Part shown: positions 1 to 10,024 of the stretch, in pieces
Numbering within the stretch: the first letter of the stretch is position 1
Layout of the letters: the number at the start of each line of letters is the position of its first letter
Assembly (NCBI GenBank): GCA_902651635.1
Contig: CACRSC010000151.1
Location: forward strand, 11,939-43,748
DNA from: Mastigamoeba balamuthi
Taxonomy: Eukaryota; Evosea; Mastigamoebida; Mastigamoebidae
Direction of reading: 5' to 3'
Length of the DNA: 31,810 nucleotides
The notes under the pieces: generated by a model
What the model was told of the DNA's origin: nothing
Database searches by the model: none
The model's input: the letters and a program-made list of their open reading frames with translations, nothing else
Translations under genes and position numbers: made by a program

Positions 1-24
1 TTTATACTAACTGAATTTTTGCAG
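1..24 (+). other. 3' end of a host spliceosomal intron
   Basis: The window opens inside an intron. A perfect TACTAAC branch-point sequence lies at 5-11 and a T-rich tract leads to a CAG acceptor at 22-24. This directly shows that the left part is intron-bearing nuclear DNA. Confidence 0.7.
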
Positions 25-231
25 AACGGGGCCTCTGAGCCCCCTGAGGCCCCTGAGCAGGAGGAGTACCAGGAGGAGCAGCAGGACGACCAGGACGACA
101 TCAACTGGAACGACATGACCACGCTGGCCAGCATGGGGCCTGCAGATGTACGGCGCCTCTCACCACAACAGAAGAGGCACTGTACTATGCTGCTAAAGCA
201 GCACAGTGCTGTAGAAGCACCAAAGAAATAA
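25..231 (+). CDS. Terminal exon of a host gene, acidic protein (partial)
   Basis: Open frame of 68 codons directly after the splice acceptor at 22-24, ending in TAA at 229-231. The upstream exons are outside the window. The encoded tail is rich in Glu, Gln, Asp and Pro in its first half (EEYQEEQQDDQDD) and Lys/Arg-rich at the end. I recognise no domain and infer no function; such acidic tails are common in nuclear and regulatory proteins. A polyadenylation hexamer overlaps the stop codon, so the gene seems to finish here. Confidence 0.55.
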   Translation, partial: NGASEPPEAPEQEEYQEEQQDDQDDINWNDMTTLASMGPADVRRLSPQQKRHCTMLLKQHSAVEAPKK

Positions 232-232
232 A
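227..232 (+). promoter_or_regulatory. Possible polyadenylation signal AATAAA
   Basis: AATAAA overlaps the TAA stop of the preceding exon and is followed by an A-rich then T-rich stretch. It is the expected 3' end signal, but in AT-rich DNA such a hexamer is also common by chance. Confidence 0.4.
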
Positions 233-289
233 AACAAAACTTTTTTAAAAATGTGGTCGACCAGTAGTTTTTGTAAATTGCAATCGCAT

Positions 290-670
290 TTAGCGATTGT
301 AGCAATTGAATCGCTAAATGCGATTAAATGCGATTGAATCGATTAAATCAATTAAATCGCTACATGCATGCTATGCGCATGTTGCGTCTGTTGCGCATCT
401 AGCACATTAATTAAATCAATTTATTTTGTGTTTTCGATTGATGCGCATGATGCGCATTAATTGTTTATAGTGATGCATGTGCTACATATGCATGTATCGC
501 TATAAATGAGTGATGTGCACCATGCGCATCATGTGTGTCATGCTAATCATGTGCATTGGAAAATTTGTGCTAAATTAGTGCTAAATTAGCGCTAATTCTA
601 GCACTGAAAAATAATCGCTACATACGCTATTTTAGCGCTTCAGCGCTTAAAACGCAGCGATGACCAAATG
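290..670. repeat. Palindrome-rich repeat, copy 1 (CpG-rich)
   Basis: Non-coding stretch made of short nested palindromes (variants of ATCGCTAAATGCGAT, ATGCGCAT, TAGCGCTA). Its last part (597-670) aligns without large gaps to 1151-1221, and 410-490 aligns more loosely to 1035-1106. This is probably a MITE-like or other non-autonomous dispersed element. No target-site duplication was found. Confidence 0.5.
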
Positions 671-984
671 TTTATTGAATATCTGATGAAGAGACACAAT
701 ATTTTCGTGAAGGATCTGGTTAGTGCTTCCTCAGGATCCCCCATAAAGACTGTTCATCTGTATATCAATTCCTGCTGTGCAGTAGGTGCTGGAGATAAAC
801 TCAGCTGGTGTAATTCCTCCTTATTTTACTCATGTGGTTTGTGAGAATGAGATGACAGAGCTCAAATTACTTTCTGGCAGTTCCTGGAATATTTTTCCTG
901 CTAAGACATCAGTGAAGTTCTTCTCTGTTAAAGAACTCATACATTTAATGATAAATCCGTTTTAGTGAATTAATTGCTATTCGT

Positions 985-1221
985 TTTATTGTTTAATTTT
1001 ATTATCACATGTAGCAATTAGTGCACATGTAGTGTTTTAATTAATTTTGTGTTTTTTTCACTACATGTGCATATTGTGCATGATGCATATGAAGTGATAC
1101 ATGTGCCTAAAGTACTTTGGTGCTAAAGAAGCACTAATTCAGCACTAAATCTAGCACTGAATTTCAGTGCTACATGTGCTACTTTAGTGCTTAAGTGCAT
1201 AAAATGCAGTGATGGCCAAAT
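985..1221. repeat. Palindrome-rich repeat, copy 2 (CpG-depleted)
   Basis: Diverged second copy of the repeat at 290-670 in the same orientation. In the best-aligned part (1151-1221 against 597-670) every one of the six CpGs of copy 1 reads TpG here, for example AACGCAGCGATG against AATGCAGTGATG. That points to deamination of methylated cytosine. Between the copies (671-984) I see no gene. Confidence 0.5.
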
Positions 1222-2427
1222 GCTTAGTAATGCCAGCTGTTTCTTATACAGCCTCCACTATCACACCCAGAAACAAGAAAAGCAGAGACTTTATAAAAGA
1301 AGAGGTATTACAGAATGGCCACCAAAGTCCACAACCTTCCTGTCATCTTTTTTCAGAGGCTTCCTCCTCCTCTTGCACAAGTTCAGTTGTCTGCATCCTT
1401 CAGAAGAACTAATCTTCCCTTTAACCACAACAACTGCCATCTGAGCTGTGTTATTGTTGGTTTTGATTCAGGCCTCTGCCAGAGCCCTATTGGTCCTCAG
1501 TTTCTTTCTGCTCCACCTACATGCCAGAGTATGGCTGTGTTGCAGCAGACTTATTAAGAGAGGTTCATTTCGTCTTCTCCCTTTAGTGATCTGTAAAAGT
1601 CGTTATTTTCTGCTGTTTGTTCAATAAAACTGGGAAAATTGTACATTTGGCTGCAAAATGCAACTCACAGCATACACAATTGGGTACACAACTTGGAACT
1701 GGCACCAGTTCGAACTATCAGAGCACCTTCACCCCTAATACTGTGACCACATGTTGGAAATTGGAGCACCAGCATAACTGGGCCCCGTCTTCAATGAAGC
1801 ATTTATAACCGTGGCAGGGAACCACAGATGGCAGATACACTGAGAGCAAATCCAGTGCCTGGCATTATATTTCGCACTCAGTGATGCCAGAGAACAGCAT
1901 TAAGAAGGACGAAACATCAGGTGATAATAGTAATGACAGTGAGCACAACTCCCATGATGAAGACAAGGATGACGAGCCATACATTCAGAACTGACGCTTT
2001 CACAACACTTTGAAAGAGTCACAACTTCCTTGAATGTGTTGCAAAAGCGACACTTATGTTCCTTAATATGGAGAGCAGAAGAGACTATGTCCATTACAGT
2101 AGAGGGAATCACAGATGCTTTTCAAGAGCTTGCAGGAACACCTCTTGCCATTTTGTCATCCTTGATCTTGACCTTTTCCACCTTCTGACACAGGTCAAAA
2201 CATAGGTTCTTTGTGTCCTTTCCAGCTTCCCCATCGTATACTATGATGGAGTTATTTACCAAAACAGGCAGAGTGCGCACTAAGATGGAGCACATTCCCC
2301 TGATTGAGTGCCTGTACTACAACACGCAGCTTGATAAAACCCACTGGCCTCTGAGAGGACCTGGGTCACGTGTACCACAAAGCAGTATGAAACTGTCATT
2401 GCACTTGAGACCTTGAATAGTGAACAA
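1222..2427. other. Stretch without a recognisable gene
   Basis: Only short open frames in all phases, none with a recognisable motif or consistent codon pattern. Base composition is host-like. It may hold introns or eroded retroelement DNA upstream of the chromovirus. Confidence 0.4.
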
Positions 2428-2430
2428 AGC

Positions 2431-2467
2431 GTTTTCCTTGTCATATTGGTGTGTTACGTCAGAAAGA
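2431..2467. repeat. Dispersed fragment, copy 1
   Basis: A stretch of about 37 nt resembles 12671-12707, with an exact 19-nt core (2449-2467, GTGTGTTACGTCAGAAAGA, equal to 12689-12707). The two copies lie 10 kb apart in the same orientation and may be relics of one retroelement or repeat family. Confidence 0.5.
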
Positions 2468-2722
2468 AGGCCATTGTCCCAGACATTCACAATCACATCA
2501 AGAAGGTTGCGTTGCGGTGCACAGCTGTGGGCTGGGGTGACTATACTGAGGGTTCTCTCACGAACGACACAAGGAGTGTGCGCAAGGCATTGTGTGAAAC
2601 TCTGGGCTATGGATACATCACAACTCAGGGATGCACAGTATTTGATTGATCCTATGGCCTGCAGTGGAAGGATTCTACATTTGCGGAGTTGAGCACAGAA
2701 ATACTCCAGTTAGCACAGCACA

Positions 2723-3256
2723 TTGCTGAGAATGCATGGCAGGGGTTTTTTTCCTGATAACCTGTCGCGAACTTCATCTTTATGGCAGTCCACACCGGGT
2801 TTGCGAACACCGGTTGCCACTCTGGAGGTGGGTAAGGCCCTGTACATCGTCTGCCAGTCACCAGTACCTAAGGACCGAAAGGAGGATGATACTGGCCCCA
2901 AGCCTACTCATCAGCGGGAGCCCTTAGGCTACAACTGTGGGGTGTACGGGCACATTGCCAACAATTGCCCATCTCTACCTACAGCTGCTACACTCAAGCC
3001 ACGGGAACATCACGAGGAGAAGTCACCATCATGGCTCGCTGTCAGCACTGCACCGAGCCAGGAGCCCACGACCATGAAGTGCAACCGGTGTGGGAGTACG
3101 GGACACATCGCCAAGAACTGCCCATTCCCTGGCACCAAGCAGCAGGCACACGAGACACGAGACAAGGGTTGCAAAGAAGAAGGGCTTGACAGGGACAATT
3201 ACAGGAGCATCAGCCAGGCTGTGAAACGAGAAGCCGAAAACAGGGTTCAAGGCTGA
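2723..3256 (+). pseudogene. Gag nucleocapsid remnant with two zinc knuckles
   Basis: Part of the chromovirus. The open frame of 177 codons contains two CCHC-type zinc knuckles, which bind genomic RNA in the Gag particle. The second (CNRCGSTGHIAKNC) has all four ligands. In the first (YNCGVYGHIANNC) the initial Cys is replaced by Gly, so it probably cannot bind zinc. A Lys/Arg-rich tail follows. The N-terminal capsid part of Gag was not recognised upstream. Confidence 0.75.
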
Positions 3257-3468
3257 AGTTCCCGTCACGGAGAGCCACCTCATTGCAGTGCAGGTGACAC
3301 CTGCAGGGGATGTCAGGACATCGGAGGACGCACGCATATCCCTGGGACCAGCTGCAGCACTACTACCATCCCTTCATCATCCAGCACAACGTCAGTGATT
3401 CACAGAAGCTCGTACATCTGGCAGCATATAAGATCAAGTTGATCGACACTGGGATCTGGGAGGAGATA

Positions 3469-3960
3469 GCATGATAGGAGACTTCACGTTCCCCACAGTG
3501 TTTTTACCCAAACCAGACGGGACTTGGCGGGTTTGTGGGGATTACCAGTTGATTAACCACATCACACACAATGGCTTCTATGTCAATGCACTTATCAACA
3601 ACGAACTACACAAACTGGCCTAAGACTACTTGTTTTCTGCGGACCTCGAGATGGCCTACCACTATATTCCCCTCGATGCAGCCATGGCGAATTTGCTGGT
3701 GCTGGCTCTTCCAGATGGCTCCTTCATACATTCTCAGTTCATGCCTTTTGGCATTAAGCAGGCTAGTGCTACGTTCCAGAGGGCCAGACTCGGTCCTTGC
3801 ACCACTGGCCCACACCCCCAGCTTCGTGGACAACGTGAATGCAGGCGGCCCATCGTGGGGCGAAAGTAAGGCACAGGTGACAGTCCTTTTCGACACGTTT
3901 GTCAAGCACAACGTGAAGGTGAAGCCCGAGAAGTGTTCCTGGGGCCCTATGGTTCTGTGA
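3469..3960 (+). pseudogene. Reverse transcriptase remnant (chromovirus pol)
   Basis: RT blocks appear in order across different frames: FLPKPDGTWRVCGDY, then ADLEMAYHYIPL, then SQFMPFGIKQASATFQR, then FVDNVNAG. The last block stands where the catalytic (Y/F)xDD should be, and its second Asp is Asn, so the polymerase would be inactive even without the frame breaks. A TAA interrupts the frame just before the ADLEMAYHY block. The fragment continues with a VKPEKCSW motif typical of the RT end. Confidence 0.85.
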
Positions 3961-3993
3961 CAGCTGGAACGCCTGGTATTCAAAGAGGGCATT

Positions 3994-4503
3994 GTGATAG
4001 ACCCTACGAGGCTGGATCCTATGCGTTTTGCAGGACGGTCGTATGACAAGGACATGCTGTGGTCTTTTCTCGGTTTCATGCAGTGGCTCAATGAGTTCAT
4101 CCCGAATTTCGTGTCCAAGGCAGCAGGCATGTACGAGCTGCTCTGGCACAATGCCAAGTTCGAGTGGACTGAGGCTCACGAACAGGCTTTCAATACCCTG
4201 ATCCATGATGTCTGCATGGCACCGATTCTTGTTCACCCCATTCCAGGCTCTGTTATCATTATAAACCCCGACACCTGCGAATATGTAACAGGAGCCACAA
4301 TTTTCTCACAGGCCCCTGGGAAGTCGTGCTGGGGAATTCTGGCATTCGTCTCGAAGGTGCTGCAGGCTGCGGATTGGTGTAACCTCTCGATGCCTGAGAA
4401 GGAAGCACGTGGACTTGTCAAGGGACATCTGCAGGCAAGGGAACTCGGTTTGGTCTATGCACAACATGTCATCTACCGTCCCAACCACAGTAACCTGTGT
4501 TGA
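3994..4503 (+). pseudogene. RT thumb/RNase H remnant (chromovirus pol)
   Basis: Follows RT after a TGA at about 3958. The sequence FLGFMQWLNEFIPNF and the block WTEAHEQAFNTLI are the standard connection between RT and RNase H in Ty3/gypsy pol. The RNase H start INPDTCEYVTGATIFSQ corresponds to the usual TDAS...GAVLSQ block with altered residues. The frame ends at about 4503 within RNase H. Confidence 0.75.
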
Positions 4504-4842
4504 ATCGCTGACTCTAGTAACCACCATATTCAGAACTGGTCGGTTATCCTGAATGAGATGCCCTACAGCATCCACTACCAGTCCAGGAAAACTAACATCG
4601 GTGGTGATTTCTTTTCACAGGCCCAGTGGCGCCAGGTTATTGACGACCCAGTTGCAATTTGCCAATACCTCGATGTACACATTGAGACACACACATGATG
4701 GCTGTTCTGGGACATGACCTGTCCGACCTCCAGCGGGACAGACTTCACGAAACACTTCTCACCCTACCACACGAGATGGTTGTAGGCGTTTTCTGCCTCT
4801 CGGTGAAACCCAATGACGAACTTCGCCTTACGATCATGATTC

Positions 4843-5943
4843 TTGGTCACGACGACATGCTCGCAGGATACGGTGGAGTGCACGTACCATTCCATCAAGC
4901 AGGTGGTCACGTGGCCAGGCATGTACGATGACGTTTGCCACTTCATACACACATGCCCGACGTGCCAGAAGGTCCGGCCTGTGACCTCACATGCTGATTC
5001 GATGGGAACTGTGCCAGGCAGTGCACCCTATGAGTCCATCATCGTGGACTACCTCGGCCCACTTCAGGAGGCGAAGGGGTTCAAGTATGTCCTGATTGTC
5101 AAGGACCGTTTCTTGCACGAGGTTCATCTTGAGGCTGTCCAGTCTACTGATGAGCAGGAAGTGGTCGACTGGAATTTGTGGGTCTGCACGAGGGGCTCAG
5201 CCAACAGACTTATGACCTCAGATGGTGGATCTTCCTTCCAGTCAAGTTGCATTCAGGCCCTCAATGACCAGGTCAATGCAAAGCATCACATTTCAGCAGC
5301 ATATCACCCCGAGGGACATGGGGCTGAAGAGGTCACATTGCATACTACAGTGCAGGTTCTGCAGGCCTTTCTCTTGGATCACTCCCTGGACTTGCCTGAC
5401 GTTCTTCCCACTGCCATGTTCGCCCTGAACAACAGCTACATGCACTCCATCAGGGTCATGCCCTTCGAGGTCATTCACAGTTTCACTAGTAGGACTCCCC
5501 TCTACCTGGCTATTCACAAGGACGATGCAGCTGGGAGCTCTGACATGGACCCCAGCTACTCCACGACCAGCTCTTGCTACAGCAGCATGACACGTTTGCA
5601 CATATTGCTTCTCTCCAGCAGGCTGCATTTGAGAAGGCAATACCTGGCCAAGAAACGAAGCAGGTCGCACTTCGACATTGGCGACTGTGTTCCCCTTGAC
5701 AAGGACCGTGACCACAAGCTCGACATTAATGTTCAGGGTCTGTTTCATGTCATAAAGAAGCTCGACAACCATTGCTACACCATCGAGAACCTGCTGCAGG
5801 GTACTCACTCACACTTGGGAACACATCAACATGATGCACTTACTTTGTACGGGAGCCCTCACCGAGGCGTAACTCTGTGTGGAAGCATCACACACACATT
5901 ACGAGATGGCCCTGGACATGGTCCTGCACCACTGTCATGTTGA
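4843..5943 (+). pseudogene. Integrase remnant (chromovirus pol)
   Basis: An open frame of 366 codons, the longest intact part of the retrotransposon. It has the end of the H2C2 zinc finger (CPTCQKVR), the first catalytic Asp in IIVDYLGP, the second in TSDGGSSFQ and the HPEGHGAEEVT block that carries the Glu. The following ALNNSYMHS...PFEVIHS block matches the Ty3/gypsy integrase core end. Its upstream HHCC histidines are split over another frame. Confidence 0.85.
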
Positions 5944-6088
5944 TGGCAGGCTCAAGCTTCGCGTTTGTTGGCTGGGCTGCCCAGACTTCAGGGACGACGA
6001 TCCATGTTCGTGGATTTCCTATGACAACAACAAGAATGTTGATCAGGTCGTCACGTACATGCAGGCACACCCCCAGCTGCGGACTTAG
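5879..6088 (+). pseudogene. Integrase C-terminal chromodomain
   Basis: The frame overlaps the integrase end by a frame change. LRVCWLGCPDFRDD followed by VDQVVTYMQAHPQL matches the chromodomain signature WLGYP..EDTWEP...H..HP.L found at the end of chromovirus integrases, where it guides insertion to marked chromatin. This places the element among chromoviruses and marks the end of pol at a TAG (6086-6088). Confidence 0.7.
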
Positions 6089-8748
6089 ACTTTGATTGAC
6101 TTCTGCAAGGTCTTTCCCTGCTCGATCTTTGAAGAAGAGCAGAAAATGTAATTCACTTCGATTTAGGACCCATGACTCCACTGGTAATCAGCATGAGTCC
6201 CTCTTGACCCACCCCGAGCTCTACAACATTGCCCTTCATGAGTACTCTTTCCTCAGCCACACCCGCATCAAGAATAACTTCTTTGCCACATTGACCCCTC
6301 CGTCCTCGCCCTCAGCAACAACAACCTCATGGCCCCCACCCCCATCTCTGCTTCCGCAGCCACACCAACCTCACCAACCTCAGCTTTCTCTACCTCAGCA
6401 GGGGTTGCCAGATGACCTGCCTCCAGTACATTTTCTCTGACAAGGGCATTGACATCACCACCAATAGCACTCTCACTGACCTCATCGACCACTGGGAGCT
6501 GCACTTCACCGAGTCCCTTACGAAGCCAGAATGGTGGCACTAAGTCCTTTCTTGTTGAAGTGGAGATATGGACGGAGGACTTGAAGAGCCTCTTGGCGTG
6601 ATCGTCAAGGAACTTTGAGGGGAATAAGTCAGACACAAACAGGGGAAAAACATACTCTTTAAGGACGTGTCAGTGAGTTCCTTCCTCTCAGCACCTTCGG
6701 TGACTCCCCATGGGCTTCTCTGTCACCATCTCGTTGCCCTCCACCAGAACAGCAGAGTCTTCAGACCACCCTGAACTGCTTCTCAATGCCTCTGGTTGTG
6801 TTACTCCTGCGGACCCCCTCGCCTTCAAGAGCATGTGGGCCGTCTTCGTCTTCCTCTTCATGTCCATCCAGGCTGTCTGCTTTCGAGGTCACCATCATCA
6901 CTAACATCATCCAGTGGGAGGGTACTGATCTTTTTCACCTTCTATTACAGATGAATCCCCCATGTCCAACAACAACATGGGCCTCCTGTCCTCTGGCCTG
7001 TCTGACGGGCTGTGGGATCACATCTCCTTCAACTCCCCTGTTCTTGAGCCCATCATCATCAAGCTCAAGAACTACATCACGACTTGCATGGCGCAGCAGG
7101 CCAAGAAGACCAACAAGGGAAGGTCCCCCACCTTCAAACCGGCCCAGAAGTGCAGGAGGAGGTAATTTCCTTCTTACCTTCTTTGCTCTCTGTTTGCTCT
7201 CCTTGATTTTTCAGCTGCTCTTGTAGCTTTTCCAAAGAAAGCAGATAAACATCTCTCTTTGACTCTCTATCTGTGTCTGCCTCTAAAATTACCTCTTTTA
7301 CATCACATTTATGCTGTAAGTAATATCTTATCATTTCTTTATGTATTTGTTTTGTTTCTTTTGGAAATAAATCTGTGTTCTTTCTGGTCTTAATTGGCAT
7401 AATGCTTCCACTAAAAAATACTCTTTTTCTGATTATATTGTTTCATTTTCTGAAATTACTCTGATAATAATCATCTCTTTTTTTCCTATTTTTCCGTCAC
7501 TGCGTTTCATTGTTTTCCTCTTATTGCTCCAAAATCTGCTTTTTCATTAGTTTTTTTCCTGTCCAATTCATGGAAAAATGCCCCTTTCCCTCCCACAGGA
7601 ATATACCAAAAAGTCACATTTTACGCGGATGCACGAAAACAAACACACGTGTGTGAAAAATTGGGCTTTTTGGAGTGGGGGAAAAACAGAAAAAAATTAC
7701 TCAACAAAACGTGAGGGGAAAATGTACCTTCTATCTGCACTAACTAGATCACCGACACCTCTGCCTTCATTAGCTTCTCTACCTCGGCTGCTTCTGTTTG
7801 ATGAACTGAGTGAGCAATTATTATGTTCCTAAGGGCATTGCTTTACCTTAATGCACTTATGTGCTAATGTTCTTCTAGTTCATCCCTCTGTACACCCACT
7901 TCCACTGTGCTGCGTTCATCAGCCATGACATGAACCGTCCCAGTAGCGTGATGTCTGGGTTCTTCTGCAGGAACTGTGGGTCTGCCAACGGGGTGGACAA
8001 CCCCCTGTACTCCGTGTTTGCATTCATCTTTTTCCTGTCTGTTTTGACCAATTATGTTCCTCGGTTTTGTGCATCCAAAATATTGAAACCAATTCACCTT
8101 CTTGTTTCCAATACTATCTCTGCTCCTGTGCTGCCTTAATACAACTGAAATTTATCTTCCTTACATTCTTCAGTCTTGCCAACGGGTTCAAGAATGTTCC
8201 CCACACTTTATCTTCTCGTCTCCATTCTCCCTCTCACCTCTGCTACCCTCTTCCCCTTCCGTCCCAGTGATGGGGTATTCCAATTCCTCTTATTTCATCT
8301 AACTTCCTAAGGGCCCTACCCATGGCTGGTCCACCTATGCTATTTCCCCCTCTGCTCTTCACTGGAATCCCACGTCTGCCTCTGGCCCCAGAGCAATGCC
8401 CTTCCTCATTGGCACTCCTCATGACTACTTCGACCTCTTCTCTTCCCTGCCTTCATCGAGCACCTCTGCGATGTACTCTTTTCCCTTCTTCCTATTTCTT
8501 TTATTTCTCCACTAAATAATACCCTCGGAAACTACTTTGCCTTTGTGGTTTATCCCTGTCGTATTTCTTCATGCAATAGGGTTCTGTTCCTGGCCCACTG
8601 GGTTTCTATCTTTTTTCTTAAGGTGTGTTACTACCACTCTCTCATACTTCTCGATTGTATGTTACTTACTTTCTTTCACTCTCAACAGAGGCGAAAACGA
8701 CTTTTTCTTTGTCGATACTATTTCCCATGAACACCCCGATTAAATGAA
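6089..8748. other. Gene-poor stretch, eroded host DNA
   Basis: No confident gene. Several pyrimidine-rich tracts followed by CAG (for example about 6950 and 7970) look like intron 3' ends, and short protein-like frames lie between them, so an intron-bearing or decayed host gene on the plus strand is possible. I could not join any into a recognisable product. Confidence 0.4.
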
Positions 8749-9001
8749 GAAAAAAGGCAAAAAGTCACATTTGAAATCGGGAAACAGAGGCTCACAAATG
8801 GAAAAAGTGAAAATATAATTAGAGATTTCTCAGTATTTCAGTTTTATCACGTGCGTCAAAACTAAAAGAAATAAATGCATCAGTTTTATCACATGCGATA
8901 AATAAACAAGAGAACAAACATATGTTCCAATTTTTTCAGATGCCTTGAGTATTACGGACCTCTGTTTTCCGGTTTCAAATGCGACTTTTTGCCTTTTTTT
9001 C
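8749..9001. repeat. 253-bp element with 42/43-bp terminal inverted repeats
   Basis: The sequence at 8749-8790 is the reverse complement of 8959-9001 with one indel and three mismatches. The central 168 bp is AT-rich and non-coding. Size and structure fit a MITE or a small foldback element. I see no clear target-site duplication. Confidence 0.65.
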
Positions 9002-10024
9002 CTTTTGACTGTCATTGTAGGCCTTAGTCCAACTCACTCCTGGGATGAACACTGAAGAGATTGGACTGCAAACCCCCATTTCCTTCAGGCTATGCACCTC
9101 TCTTGGTTCAAGGACATTCATAGGTGTTTCCACGTCTCAAATAACAAGTTCTTCACAACCTCTCTTATTTATCCTCTCTTCGATGAGGTCCTTAAAAACA
9201 GTTAACAACATACCTCTTCCTGAAAGCCTGCCTTCAACGAGTCTCATTGGCTATGCAGTCTGCCTGGCTTCACTGCTTCTGCGTGGTATGATACCTCTGT
9301 GGTTCACTTAATTGACAATTGTTGCTTCACCCCTGCAGGTTTGCTCCTTTACCTCTTTCCCTCTAACTCCCATCTTAGCCTGATGCCCTGGACCTCAACT
9401 CCTGAGGCCTTTCTTTGGATCAGAAAAAAGCCACCAAATGGGTGTCAAACTTGCACCCCTGGTTTCGGCCTTTCTCTGCTGCTCTTAAGACCACCTCTCT
9501 ACCTGCTAATCATACTCTTGTTTCTCAATCGTGAGTTTACCCTCTCATTTATTCATTTTCTCATTCTGTATAGGTCAAATCCCATCAAAACTGGCAAGTG
9601 TGCTGCCTATTAATCGTCTTCTGAAAAGAGAGTATCCAGGACTTCCTTTCTTTGTACTCAGTGCAACCAGTGGTTTCATCCTTATTGTTGGCAGGTCTCT
9701 CACATCAATAAAGTACCCTTTTTCCTGCTTTTTCTCTCATTTCATTTTCTTCTTTCTCCAGATATTGTTGCATGAGTCAAAAATATGCATTTCTGCACAC
9801 TTCATTTCAATCTAATTTTGGTACGTTTTCTTATTTTCCGTATTTATTTTGGGTTATTTTTGCAACAAAAAGTGTCATTTTGGCCAAAAGCCAAATTGCC
9901 CCAATTGCCCCTTTCCCTTCCACAGGAATACGGCTTGGAAAAGGCGAGATATGTGTGAGAAAGGAGAGTATACACATCTTTCCAGGCTGTCTGGGATTTT
10001 GTTAATTGTTCTTTACAGTGAACT
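9002..10024. other. Stretch without a recognisable gene
   Basis: Pyrimidine-rich plus strand with only short frames. One phase around 9100-9200 reads WFKDIHRCFHVSNNKF, faintly like the start of a piggyBac-type transposase core, but I found no catalytic blocks after it. I make no call. Confidence 0.35.

Larger units (their letters stand above)
2723..6088 (+). mobile_element. Degenerate Ty3/gypsy chromovirus retrotransposon
   Basis: Gag zinc knuckles, reverse transcriptase, RNase H, integrase and a C-terminal chromodomain occur in the Ty3/gypsy order on the plus strand. The reading frame is broken many times: in-frame TAA inside RT, TGA between RT and RNase H, and frame changes between RT blocks and before the integrase. 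No protease motif was recognised between Gag and RT, and no flanking LTR pair was found. This is an old, inactive copy in host DNA. Confidence 0.85.

Noticed and set aside
2200-6600. Flanking LTRs of the chromovirus
   Set aside because: I looked for matching TG...CA-bounded direct repeats on either side of gag-pol and saw none; they may be lost or too diverged to recognise by eye.
7134-7400. Minus-strand frame of 88 codons, Lys/Glu-rich and protein-like
   Set aside because: It lies on the A-rich strand of a pyrimidine-rich stretch, which favours open Lys/Glu frames. No motif, neighbour or signal supports a gene.
9100-9250. piggyBac-type transposase fragment
   Set aside because: Only one short resemblance (WFKDIHRCFHVSNNKF) in a frame with stops, and no catalytic Asp blocks downstream.
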